NCBI GenBank assembly: GCA_002633025.1
Contig: NMRB01000758.1
Coordinates: 1-64,000 of the forward strand
DNA length: 64,000 bases
Reading direction: 5' to 3'
Source of the DNA: Notospermus geniculatus
Taxonomy: Eukaryota; Nemertea; Pilidiophora; Heteronemertea; Lineidae
Below are positions 23,098 through 33,474 of the stretch, one piece after another (within the stretch, counting starts at the first letter, position 1; the number at the start of each line of letters is the position of its first letter). A program made the position numbers and the translations under genes. The notes under the pieces are model-generated. The model was not told the DNA's origin. It did no database searches and was given only the letters and a program-made list of their open reading frames with translations.

Positions 23098-23515
23098 GTC
23101 CTCTACATTGGGCCATTCACTCAGAAGAATCCAAGATCACTTTATTTTCGGTTATCTTATAAAATATCGTTCTCCTGCGGATGGATTGTACACCAGTATG
23201 GATGGCATCGTACGTATATCAACCAGGTAGTAAACAAAGTGTATAAGAATTTACAAGAACGGTAAACGATAATGTATATACCGGTATGTAAAAAGTGGAA
23301 TTTTGGGAGGACCTTTACACCTTTTATAGATAAACATTGACGTGAATGGCGCCACAGGTAACATTATCTCTGACTCGATGACTGCGGTATTTTTTTCCTC
23401 GTAGTTGATGACAGACAAATTTCTGGACGATATAGGAAATCACAAGCCTGGTGGTGACAAGATTCACGTGGTCAGGAGTTAATGCATGCAGCAAACATGC
23501 CATTGCCGTGGAGCC

Positions 23516-23792
23516 ACGGTGGTGTAGTTTTTCGGGCCTCCGACTAGCGGTCAGAGGGCTCCGGGTTCGAATCCCACTGGGCGTGAGACTTTGGGCAAGT
23601 CTCTTTGCCTCTCTCCACCCAGGTGTATAAATGGGTACCGGTCGGAAATGCTCGGATTGTAGCGCTGAATGAGCAGCTCATCTGAGTTCTACTGAAAGGT
23701 TTCAGGATTGACTGGGGTTAAAGCGTAAAGTCGGATGACACCTCTACCGTTGTTGATATCAGACTATAAACCCAAAATTTTAACTTTAACTT
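23516..23792 (+). mobile_element. tRNA-derived SINE, family S2 copy 2, with empty site
   Basis: The head carries CCACGGTGGTGTAGTTTTTC and a perfect B box (GGGTTCGAATCCC). The body has CTTTGGGCAAGTCTCTTTGC and CACCCAGGTGTATAAATGGG. Block 2 of the duplication lacks it and reads straight through at GCCATTGCCATGGAGGAC. The flanks CCGTGGAG and CATGGAGG are the probable target duplication. Confidence 0.9.
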
Positions 23793-24020
23793 TCATGGAG
23801 GACACTAGTGGGGCACTACAAGTACAATGTACCATAAATTTTCTAAAGTTCAATAGTAAGGCTAGACTGGTTCCTGTCCTCTTTAGATGAGCGCTACGAG
23901 GGCACAGGAACGGACAGACAGACACCATGACCAAACACAATATGGTTTCCGATCTTGAGATCGGAAATCATAATAAAGGTCACCTTGTGAACAACAAATC
24001 TGAACACGGTTGATGCAATG

Positions 24021-24256
24021 NNNNNNNNNNNNNNNNNNNNNNNNNNNNNNNNNNNNNNNNNNNNNNNNNNNNNNNNNNNNNNNNNNNNNNNNNNNNNNNN
24101 NNNNNNNNNNNNNNNNNNNNNNNNNNNNNNNNNNNNNNNNNNNNNNNNNNNNNNNNNNNNNNNNNNNNNNNNNNNNNNNNNNNNNNNNNNNNNNNNNNNN
24201 NNNNNNNNNNNNNNNNNNNNNNNNNNNNNNNNNNNNNNNNNNNNNNNNNNNNNNNN
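24021..24256. other. Assembly gap, 236 N
   Basis: Unknown sequence between the two copies of the duplicated block. Open frames crossing it are artefacts. Confidence 1.
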
Positions 24257-24814
24257 TGGGCCATTCACTCGGAAGAATCCAAGATCAATTTATTTTCGGT
24301 TATCTTATAAAATATCGTTCTCCTGCGGATGGATTGTACGCCAGTATGGATGGCATCGTAGGTATATCAACCAGGTAGAAAACAAAGTGTATAAGAATCT
24401 ACAAGAACGGTAAGCGATAATGTATACATGTAAAAAGTGCAATTTTGGGAGGACCTTACTTTTTATAGATAAACATTGACGTGAATGGCGCCACAGGTAA
24501 CATTATCTCTGACTCGATGACTGCGGTATTTAACTTCCTCGTAGTTGATGACAGACAAATTCCTGGACGATATAGGAAATCACAAGCCTGGTGGTGACAG
24601 CACTCACGTAGTTGTAGTGGTCAGGAGTTAATGCATGCAGCAAACATGCCATTGCCATGGAGGACATGGGACACTACAAGTACAATGTACCATAGATTTT
24701 CTAAAGCTCAATATTGAGGCTCTCCTCTTCATCTTGTCCAAACAAGGCCATCGAATGCGTCTTTAGCCTTGTCCCACTCATGTCATCTTTTGCGTTAACT
24801 CATAAATTATAATT

Positions 24815-25005
24815 GAATCTGACCCCTACTTGACCCCGCCTCCGAGCCAATCAGAACTCGTGAAACAAATCGCCATTTGGCACTTTCTCTTCTCTTCCCG
24901 CACACATTTGTAACACGGATTTTGATTGGTACATCGATTAGCCTTCGCACACCGATGATTGGCTGAGGCTCGGAGCTCCTTAGAAGCGGGAAATGTGGTG
25001 GATTC
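24815..25005. mobile_element. Foldback sequence private to block 2
   Basis: CCTCCGAGCCAATCAG and CTGAGGCTCGGAG are inverted copies, with GAATCTGACCCC... and ...GTGGATTC at the ends. Block 1 lacks this segment, giving an empty-site comparison. Confidence 0.65.
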
Positions 25006-25207
25006 AAACTAGGCTAGATGGGCGTCAGGCCAGATAGACTGGTGAGAACCAGATGGTCCTCTTTAGATGAGCGCTACGAGGGCACAGGAACAGACAGACA
25101 CACAGACAGACACCATGACCAAACACAATATGGTTTCCGATCTTGAGGTCGGAAATCATAATAAGGGTCACCTTGTGAACAACAAATCTGAACACGGTTG
25201 ATGCAAT

Positions 25208-26145
25208 GGCCAGCAGCACATAAAATAGGAATCCATCACTTCATTATGCTATTAGTCTTGCTTTTAGTTCATTACAACGTTGATATATTATGGAGAGAGT
25301 TCCGTTGATGGACGCATAATGGTGAATAATGGTGAAAAATGTCTCGTCGATTCGGAGTGGTTTATCCGGCGTGAATTGACGAGGGCGATGCATTCAACTG
25401 GAATTTGTAGTGGTACCTATTTTAGCCGGCAGAACGTCCGTTTCATTAACACACCTGGATTGAATATTTTTCAAACAAATCATGAAGTAACGACTTTCCA
25501 ACGGAGACCTTCTGCGCGAGAGGCTCACATCTCGCCACAATGTCCATGTCATGATGTCGGCTTCGCATGCGGGAACTCCGGGTCTTACACATAAGGCCAT
25601 TTTACACGTTGTCGGTTCGAGGCCAGTTCACTTGTACGACGAAAAGGGAAGGATAGTACAGGTCGCATGATTTTTTCACGGCACAAAAAGCCACTTCACG
25701 TCTCTCTCACTACACTTCTTTGCGATTTAAGGTACCAGTTTTACACGAGAAGGGGTCGGACAGGTGTGACAGGAATCAAAGTCCCCCGGAATCAAAGTCC
25801 GGTCTTATTGTTCAGCGAGGGATTAGAATATATGGCTATGGAGACATCACCGTTCGAATATTAACCTTACAATAGCGGGTATTGTTTGGCGGACTTGCAT
25901 TCCTAGGACGTTAATTCCTGTCACACCTGCTCTCCTTGAGCCAGTTGAAGCTAGCTTACCTAAAGTGGCTTTGTGCTGTCTACACGGAGATGGATCAAAC
26001 GGGACACCGGTCTCGAGTCAGCTAAGGCCACTTAAATCATGGTCCTGACACCTGGCGCAGAGGTTGATTTCTGTTTCCAAGTGAATAAATTAATAATCCA
26101 TTCTACTTCCAGGTGAATAAAAACCAATGACAACATTACACAACC
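25208..26145. other. 5' flank of the KCNE-like gene
   Basis: No upstream coding exon was recognised. A plausible 3' splice site (CATTCTACTTCCAG) ends at 26113, 33 bp before the start codon, so a 5'-untranslated intron is possible. A short direct repeat (TTCCAAGTGAATAAA, TTCCAGGTGAATAAA) lies there. Confidence 0.4.
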
Positions 26146-27030
26146 ATGACTCGGTCCTCTGCTGGTTTGGATTTATCGTGCAAGAATGGAACAGTGATCA
26201 TCACATTAGGCCGGAACGTGAATTACAACGAAACATCTAAGACATTTCGAGTGGTAGCCAAACATCAGGGATCCGACCAGCAGGCCGTATGGTACATCGT
26301 CGTCGTCCTACTATTCTATTCTATTGGAATTATCATTGGCATCGTGACATATCTAAAGAGAGAACAAAGGGAAGTAGAGGAGGAGAAATCCTACGAGGAT
26401 TACTTTAATTTCAAACTAGATCCTGGTCGACATTCGCGCCAGCACCGCGTGAAACATGTTGCGATGCAGTTGAAACTAATGGAGGAAGAACGCCTGCGAA
26501 GGAGCCGCAACCCTCTGGAGACGGACCGTCCCCGTAGGTCGTCGAAGAAAAGATACGCCCGCTCGCACAGCTGGCACTTCGGGGCATTTTCGCCGTTTAC
26601 ATCCCCCGTTCGTTCATCACCTCCCAACGATTCCTCCATCGCGCAGCAGCTCCGCCTCACACTGCCAGCTTCGCTCGGCTTGCCCGGACTGCCACTGCGA
26701 CAAGCTGTATCAATGAACGTTACACCAACAAGCCCGTGCGCGGCGACACCTTTTTTGCCTACCAATAAAAATGAGGGCATCATACGGAGGTCGTTGTCTC
26801 TGAACGTTTCGGCGGATAGCCCCACATTTCGGCTAGATGCAACTGCACCGATGCGGTCACATCCGGGTATCTCGATTGATTCTCCCAGCAGCACAAATGC
26901 TGCGCGGCGTGCCGAATCTTCCATTTCGCATTTTGAAACATTATCGCTACTTGAGGATGAAGAAAAGACCGCAATTGTTTACGAAATCCCATCGCCCGAG
27001 TTCCGAAGAATTCTTGTGACCAACTTATAA
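26146..27030 (+). CDS. Single-pass membrane protein, KCNE/MinK-like
   Basis: A 294-residue protein in one exon. The N-terminal 47 residues have two N-glycosylation sites (N14-G-T, N28-E-T) and no signal peptide. One membrane helix (about 48-70) begins W-Y-I-V-V-V-L-L-F-Y and is followed by Y-L-K-R-E-Q-R-E. That helix and juxtamembrane segment fit the KCNE potassium-channel beta-subunit pattern, which is closest, as I recall it, to vertebrate KCNE4. KCNE coding regions are also usually intronless. The rest (80-294) is a long cytosolic tail, basic and Ser/Pro-rich, with repeated R-R-S and S-P-(P/T) motifs. It ends V-T-N-L, a fit to class I PDZ ligands. Vertebrate KCNEs are mostly 100-220 residues, so this tail is long. 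If correct, it would modulate a voltage-gated K+ channel. Another type I membrane protein is possible. Confidence 0.6.
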   Translation: MTRSSAGLDLSCKNGTVIITLGRNVNYNETSKTFRVVAKHQGSDQQAVWYIVVVLLFYSIGIIIGIVTYLKREQREVEEEKSYEDYFNFKLDPGRHSRQHRVKHVAMQLKLMEEERLRRSRNPLETDRPRRSSKKRYARSHSWHFGAFSPFTSPVRSSPPNDSSIAQQLRLTLPASLGLPGLPLRQAVSMNVTPTSPCAATPFLPTNKNEGIIRRSLSLNVSADSPTFRLDATAPMRSHPGISIDSPSSTNAARRAESSISHFETLSLLEDEEKTAIVYEIPSPEFRRILVTNL

Positions 27031-27059
27031 ACATTAGATAAAACGCCCCATTAACTACC

Positions 27060-27230
27060 GGTGTAACGTTTTTCAGTGAGGCCCGTGTGCCAGTGTGACA
27101 TTACAATAGATTGACGGAATAAGCAGCAACTTGACAATGGGCGGCACACAGAGAAACAGCGAGACCGTTTCCCAGTGTGTTCCGCATGGGAATCACACAG
27201 AAAAATGGCCACACTGAAAAACGTTACACC
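27060..27230 (+). mobile_element. MITE family M2, copy 1
   Basis: TIRs GGTGTAACGTTTTTCAGTG and the complement CACTGAAAAACGTTACACC. The body contains ACACAGAGAAACAGCGAG and CCCAGTGTGTTCCG. Further copies lie at 38081-38256 (complete) and 45955-46050 (right part only). This copy starts 30 bp after the KCNE-like stop codon, so it may lie in the 3' UTR. Confidence 0.9.
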
Positions 27231-27915
27231 TGTACTATTCGTAATTGCTTTTGGAAATGACGCCAGCAGTGACAGGCGTCCCCAAAATTGCAAAGATTTT
27301 TGTAAACCAGGCGAAAAAACACTCGCATCATTTCACCTGTTATGGATGTCGAGACTGGTCCGACTTCAAGCAAAATGGGGTCCTGCAAACAAATGTGTCC
27401 GATTGACCAATCAAATAGAAAGATTTTGTCCTGGCGTGACGTCATTTACGGTTAAATACACGGCGAGAGATCTGCTACTACATGTAGGGAAGGCTTTATA
27501 AATGATGCATTTATTACTAAGTGTTCTTCCGATTCACATATACATTGTAGTGTAGATATTTTTCACATCTTCTCAATTTTCCTCACGATTTACACGCACG
27601 ACTCATATCAATGTTTCTTTATAAATACACACAAGGTGAATGCAAGTCATTTTAACTTTCGACACTGCTGAATGTAGATGAATTTTCTTCAATTTGCTGA
27701 CAATATAAATATAAATGGGACGTCTTCTTGTTCTGTGTTGAGTCAATCACCATGAAGTCACGCTAATCGACAAATAAAGCGCTTTGTTTTACCCACTGAA
27801 CACACGCCGAAGATCATCATGCGCCTTCATTCTGAGAGACCACCCTGTCCGTCGCAAAAATTCATATACATATAAAACTCGCTTATGAATTTTGCCATTT
27901 GGCATTATCGCACAT
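27231..27915. other. Unannotated sequence
   Basis: No gene or repeat was identified. Confidence 0.35.
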
Positions 27916-27929
27916 CATGGTCTCGTCGT

Positions 27930-28350
27930 TGACATAAGTTTATCTACACCAGATACCTTGAATATTTCAAATACTACTGGACCAATTTTAACACGGTTTG
28001 TTCCGTATGAAAGTATATCTTCTTGGTCACATTTCTGCATCAAAATTTTGGAAATTTGGAAATATCACAATTACATGTATGTAATACGTCATCAGAAAAA
28101 CCCTACAAATCGACATTTTTATTATGTAATTTATTTGTGACTCTTGTTACAGGATTGATATAGAGTGGAAGTTTCTAAGGAGTTTGAGCTTTGTTTGTCT
28201 ACACCTGATACCTTGAATATTTCAAATACTACTGGGACAATTTTAACACGGTTTGTTCCACATGAAAGTGCCCTACGTCCGACGTCTTGTTGGTCATATT
28301 TCTGCATCAACATTTTGGAAATTTGGAAATATAGTAATTACATGTATGCA
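27930..28350 (+). repeat. Tandem duplication, unit about 260 bp
   Basis: Two diverged copies (27935-28080 and 28190-28345) share GATACCTTGAATATTTCAAA, AATTTTAACACGGTTTGTTC and TTTTGGAAATTTGGAAATAT. The second copy has an 18-bp insertion after GAAAGT. Confidence 0.85.
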
Positions 28351-29167
28351 GCTTCTCAGAAAAAAAACATCAAAATCAACAATTTTATTAATTTTTGGTG
28401 ATTTTTGTTGCAGTTTTGACCTATATTTGGCCCAGGAATTGCACCAATCACATTGGGGTTTCCCATGTTAAAATAGAAAAGGTACATGTATCAACATAGG
28501 CTTATACTTATCACCCGCGCTAACACCGGCCAATCAGATGCACGAACGCGGCTGGCACGCCCGGTCCTAACAAACATAATATACAAAACTCCGATGTAAA
28601 ATCGCTAGTCCTACCAACCAAGTCACGTCCGATTGCAGCGCGCAGGTTGGTTAGATCAGATACTAGTCTAAGTTCTCAGGAAGTGTTTGACTGAGCACCT
28701 GCGATGCGATGCAGTAGACTCATCTCCGTCAGCACGTATCTCTCACGCATTCTTGAAATCACCTTTGACTATGGGGTAATATCTGTCGATGTTTCAAGCC
28801 TGGTTTTCCTGTACCAAGCCTGGTTTTTCACTATAAATACAGGATTGATACAGGATAACAATGGATCGGCCAGAAGGATGTAAAATTTGACGAGATTCGC
28901 GTAATCTACCACAAGAATGTCAGAGAGAAGGCATTTCGGACTTACTGATGCCATCTGCTTGAGTATGACTGAACAATGCCAGCCGACAGGGCCGGGATAG
29001 CACCCAAACCCTCTCTGCTTAATATTCATTGCTAATTTATGCACTCTGGGCTAATGCTCTGGGGTACCATAACTTATATTCTGTTGTTTTTGAACAAACC
29101 AGCATTCAAACAGAGGTACAACATGAACCAGAGGTCGACTATCGCCTTTAAAGCACAATACATGAAT
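28351..29167. other. Unannotated sequence
   Basis: No coding exon was recognised. This is the 3' flank of the minus-strand GPCR that ends at 29168. Confidence 0.35.
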
Positions 29168-31140
29168 TTACGGACCTCTACAACATCTCGTCATAACCGT
29201 TCGCGCATCGTTCCGAAATTTTCGACCTCCACCGAGAAAATACATGTAGAAATTAACGGCAAAGTTCGCCACCCACACCTCAGTAATAATCCAATACTCG
29301 AACCAGTATCGAGCGTACCAAAAACTAACGGACGTGTCATACGTCGCCGCAATTGACGTCCATATTCGTTTCGGACATGAAGTTAAGAGGAACGCAAAAG
29401 ATGCAAGAAAAAGCATTTTACTAAGATTTGCTCCTTTCTTCTCCGTCCTCTGGTCACCTAATTTTAGTTTCTTCCTTTCTTCGGCAGCACGCCGCACGAT
29501 GAGTATAATAATGGTGTTGGTGACGATTAGGATGATGAAAGGGAAAATAGTACCAAACATAAGAAGATACATATTAAATAGTGTTAGGGCCCAGCTTAAG
29601 TGTTCGGGAAGATGCGGCTTCATGAGGCCATTAGGTGGATCCGGCAGTTTATACATGTGGAATTCCTGACTTTGGACAATGCACACGAATATGAACGTAC
29701 CAAATGTGACCTTGGTAGCTTTGGAGGTCGTACAAATTGTCGTCGCTTTCATCGGGAAAGTAACCACGATGGCACGATCTATGCTCATCTCGGCGAGGAA
29801 GAGACCAGAGCTGACGGCGAAGGTGTTTGCACAATACCAAATATAGCTGAAAGTGCATGATAAAGAGGTAGAGTACATTATGCTGGAAGTTAATAACCAC
29901 TTTTTGTTTTGTAAAGTGGCAGTACTAGAGTATCACAATGTGCTTCAACGGATATAATGACAGTAACTTCATGGCTCAGACTCGGTAGGACACTACTTGG
30001 ACACTAGTTGCCTTGGAAATTCAGGCAGGCTTACTAAAAAATTGGTGGGAAGATTACACCGAAAGTGCATTAAACTTACTAGCAGAAGAAGTCACAGGCA
30101 TGTTGCGCAAAATTTCTTAACTAAGAGAATCACGGATTTCTTGAAAACCTGCGCACGCGCACTTACATCTCGTAGGCACTTCCGAATTTTGCAACTACAA
30201 AATATCCGTGATTTTGCCGACCAGATGAGTGCGCGTGTGCAACATCTCCGGAGAAAACCATGATGGCGGGGCCGTCGAAATGACGAATACTCCACCAATG
30301 GAAAAACTGAGAAACCTAGCTTTGCTGCCAAACGTGGTTATTTTTAAACAATGAAATCTATTAATTCAAACAAGATCTCTTGAATGGTCTAATCTTTCGT
30401 TTCAAAGACAATTTCAATTCGGGGTGAAATTAAATGGTTGAAAAATATGCCAATCAGCCAGGCAGTGCAAGGTCTGCATTTGTAAAACAACAGAGTGACA
30501 AAGACGTAGAATAAAGGTGGCCATATGTCGACATTGCGTCCTGAAGCAACTCGCGGCAACTAGCTTTCCGGCGATGGAAGCAACTCGGGAGTGACTGATC
30601 AGTTGCCGATTTTGTCGACCTGGGCGCGCTTGCGTCTCCGAGCAACTGCCGGATGCATCATGAGCGTCCTGTTCGAGGTATAACTGCCAGTTCAGTTGCT
30701 CCGAGTTCCTCTCACAATCGCTGAAATGACGACCTGCGCGTGGTGGATTTTATCTGCGACGGATCCGTCGAGTTGCTTCAAGACGCAATGTCGACCTGTG
30801 GGCACCTTAAGGCCCACCTGATGAACGGAAGACTGCCTTTTAGGTCGTCACCAGCGAAATTGTACACGAGTAATGCCCAACGTGACGCGATCACAAGAAG
30901 AAATCCCGTGTCCACCACAGCCAGGGCAGCCATGTAAGTACAGGTACTGATTTTACGGTTGTCCTTCTTGAGGGTGACCAGAAGGGACATGATGTTGCCG
31001 GGCACGCCAAAAAGAAAGGTGAACACAAACCACCACTTGCCGATGTATGACGCCACTGTGATCATCCATGAATGGAGATTCTCTTGTGTTGCCGTGCCTA
31101 GAACTCCAGAGGAATTTTCGGACATTTTCGTAGATGACAT
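29168..31140 (-). CDS. Rhodopsin-like GPCR, two exons, subfamily 2
   Basis: Exon 1 (31140-30818) encodes TM1-TM2 and ends C-A-G before GTGGGC. Exon 2 (29846-29168, after CACTTTCAG) encodes TM3-TM7. The join is in phase and gives 333 residues. A second AG 36 bp upstream (exon from 29882) is also in phase and would add 12 residues. Landmarks are G-N (48-49) in TM1, D77 in TM2, I-D-R at 130-132 ending TM3, C-P in TM6 and V-N-F-Y-M-Y in TM7, with phenylalanine replacing the NPxxY proline. The preferred form has no cysteine at the TM3 top and none in extracellular loop 2. An N-glycosylation site is at N9. The ligand is unknown. The three-exon gene at 53403-56575 is its paralogue, with the same first intron position and the ending G-G-G-R-K-F-R-N-D. 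Confidence 0.85.
30515..30807. mobile_element. MITE inside GPCR intron 1, 10 nt from the splice donor
   Basis: TIRs of about 40 bp, starting AGGTGGCCATATGTCGACAT on the left and AGGTGCCCACAGGTCGACAT on the right, are flanked by TAA at both ends, as in PIF/Harbinger insertions (3-bp TWA). Only 10 nt (GTGGGCCTTA on the minus strand) separate it from the end of exon 1. It contains no transposase. Confidence 0.85.
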
Positions 31141-31355
31141 TTCGTCTCCCTTTTGTAGGCTGGCCTATACTTAACAAAAAGTTACAGATATCCTCAGCTA
31201 CGTGACATGTACTGGATTATACTTGGCCTGCGTTTCACCTGGCCAGTCCTACGAAAAATCAGTAAGTACGATTGTACGACTATAAAACGGATGCCCACAC
31301 TATGTGATTACGGCTGGACTGAAAAACATTTGCAAGGACTTTACCGCTCTAACTC

Positions 31356-32087
31356 CAATTTCCTCCGCCAGATGACGCCTCCGCGATGCTCTGGCTTACA
31401 TGTACACCTTTGCCACCAAGCTACCTCATCACCCTGCGCTTTAGCGCAGGTCCTATTTATAACGCTTAAAATCACTTTAATTTTCGTCAAATTAACTTGA
31501 TAACTTAAAACATGTCTATTTAAAAAAAAATTTTGATCACTGAGAACCAATATATTTTGCAATTTATCGTGTTCTAAATGGCGCACTATTTTTCCGTGCA
31601 AGGACATTTTGAGTGACATATAGTGTCAGTAAACAATAGCAGGTGGGTGTGTTGTGTCAAATTCAAAATGGATGTCATGGATGTAGCCTACACGTGAAGG
31701 AAGCAGTTCACAAATACAAACGAGACGGTGAAAACTTCATATTAAAACCAAGACAGCTGGGCTTAAACTTCGTAGCACGGGATCGGGAGAAGAAAGATAC
31801 GATTGTCAATTTACCTGTGGGCTATGGGAAAAGTAGCCTATTATCTATCACCTCCTACCGTCTGACGTGCACTTCGGTCCACGAAGTCCGAATGTCGTGG
31901 AACAGGTCGTTGAAAGGCAAACAAAACACTTCAATGTAATTTTTTTTCACTGGAGTCGAGGGTTCCATGGACGCGGCCATCTTGGATGACGTCACTCGTT
32001 AATAGTTCCACGCTGCGGAATAATTTAGCTTGGGGGCAAAGGTGTAAGCCAGAGCATCGCGGAGGCGTCACCTGGCGGAGGAAATTG
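31356..32087. mobile_element. Long-TIR element carrying a RecQ-like exon (Pack-MULE-like)
   Basis: TIRs of about 70 bp begin CAATTTCCTCCGCCAG and contain GCCTCCGCGATGCTCTGGCT. They are flanked by the exact 9-bp repeat CTCTAACTC (31347-31355 and 32088-32096). A 9-bp duplication with long TIRs fits Mutator-like elements. Instead of a transposase, the body holds a helicase-like open frame (31643-31939) and, on the other strand, CCAAGATGGCCGCG, which looks like a gene start region. Plant elements of this design that capture host gene pieces are called Pack-MULEs. Confidence 0.8.
31643..31939 (+). pseudogene. RecQ/SF2 helicase-like motif I fragment
   Basis: The frame contains L-K-P-R-Q-L, then D-T-I-V-N-L-P-V-G-Y-G-K-S. 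This matches the Q-motif-like residue and Walker A (motif I, usually L-P-T-G-x-G-K-S) of RecQ-type DNA helicases, with valine for the first threonine. Everything after motif I is missing and the frame ends within 50 codons. It lies wholly inside the TIR element and is probably a captured exon. No ATG at the frame's start is convincing. Confidence 0.55.
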
Positions 32088-32099
32088 CTCTAACTCATT

Positions 32100-33100
32100 G
32101 AGCGTGTCTTTAGAGGCCTGTCGAGTGCAAAATCGTTGGACGTGTATTCTCTGTGTTAAGACATAAGGCTGACGCTAACCCTGACCTTTCCCATCAGCCA
32201 ATCATCCTATTCCTTAGTAACAGGTGTTCTGATTGGTTCCAACGTTCTTCCACTCGACAGTGGTGTTACTTTCCTCATTGACGATTCAGCCATTGTTATC
32301 ATGTGACCTAAAGGAAACCTCCCGATTGGCTATCGCAGACTGACCGCGTCTTACCCTAGCTCCACGCGACCTGATGACTGGGTCGCCGCGTGGCTTCGGC
32401 GTTCGCATTCCGCAACTGTCTTCGACTGGGCTCACACTATTAAATCAATTCATTGATCTTATGTGACTGGTTCCTAGGACAGCCAACGACCTCCTCAGAC
32501 GAATCATCCAACTGTAATGTGGCAAGGGATGTACATGTACGTGTAGGTACGTACGTGTATGTTTAGGTCGCTGCGCAGTGCAGGGTTATTGACAGATCGG
32601 ACTGACTTCCGTGAAGCTCGTTGCGCTGGCGTCCTTGCAGGTGAAGAAAGTGATCGGACTTAAGGGCAGGCGCTGTTCCACGTTGAGTGTACTGGCAGGT
32701 GAAGTCAGCAGTGTGATCTGACTTACTGAAGCTGCATGGCTGCACACCAGTCGATCTCAAGCGATCTGGGGTGGCCGCATAGAAACTCCGCTAGCGCTAG
32801 CGGAGCCCATCTGCCGATAGTGCTGTACATTTTTCCATGCATTTTAACACCGATAGGCTGTCGAAGCACCAGCGGAGTTTCTATGCGGCCGACCCTGATC
32901 GTCACCCAGCAAAATCGGCTGTTGACGCAAGGTGTGCACTGGACAGGGATGCGTGGAATTCTCGCCAGCGATGATAGCCCAAATAATGTCAAAACCGGTG
33001 CCTACATGTACTCTGCGGCGGCTCTGGCGATCGAATCGCTTGCGATATCGCCAGACAGGTTGCTGGCTATATCATCGCTAAACGCTGTCGTAGGCCTATA
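32100..33100. other. Mostly unannotated; contains a hairpin at 32773-32890
   Basis: GGCCGCATAGAAACTCCGCT and its complement (AGCGGAGTTTCTATGCGGCC) form the arms of a 118-bp foldback element. GATTGGTT and CCAATC motifs occur near 32200-32330 but no gene was recognised. Confidence 0.6.
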
Positions 33101-33227
33101 GGCTGAGTTTACATCGAGGCACAGGCGACACGAACACGCAGGCGAACAAGGCTTCACAAAGGATTCATCCCTCTGAAACCTTTGTTCGCCTGCGTGTTCG
33201 TGTCGCGTGTGCCTCGATAACTCAGCC
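33101..33227. mobile_element. MITE family M3, copy 1
   Basis: This 127-bp foldback starts GGCTGAGTTTACATCGAGGC, with GACACGAACACGCAGGCGAA and its complement in the arms. A near-identical copy is at 47154-47274. Confidence 0.9.
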
Positions 33228-33474
33228 TAACTGGGCCGTTGTGAAAGCTTACGTATCACGTCCTCAGGATGATGACTGACAAGTCTGACGAGTTTGCCAC
33301 GTACCCAAGTGATGTACACGACAATATTAAGGCTTTCTAGCGGTTTAACGTTATCTTGGCTTTATCCTTGAGTTGTCTTCTTAATTCTTCAGATTAAACG
33401 CCAGGATAACTTGCTAAAATAAAGAGAGCATTGGTCTCCAGAATCTTGGCCTTCTCCAGGTAGGCCTACATGTA

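Larger units (their letters stand above)
23098..25207. repeat. Tandem-like duplication around a gap, probable allelic copies
   Basis: Block 1 (23098-24020) and block 2 (24257-25207) are collinear and nearly identical, sharing TTGTACACCAGTATGGATGG-like sequence, the ATTGACGTGAATGGCGCCAC region and TTCCGATCTTGAG(A/G)TCGGAAA. They differ by one private insertion each: a SINE in block 1 (23516-23792) and a foldback sequence in block 2 (about 24735-25050). They abut the 236-N gap. Two haplotypes placed side by side would look like this; a true recent duplication is the alternative. Confidence 0.8.

Noticed and set aside
24010-24413. Open frames across the 236-N gap
   Set aside because: Artefact of unknown bases.
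26400-26924. 174-residue open frame antisense to the KCNE-like gene
   Set aside because: Shadow of a GC-rich coding region; no domain and no start context.
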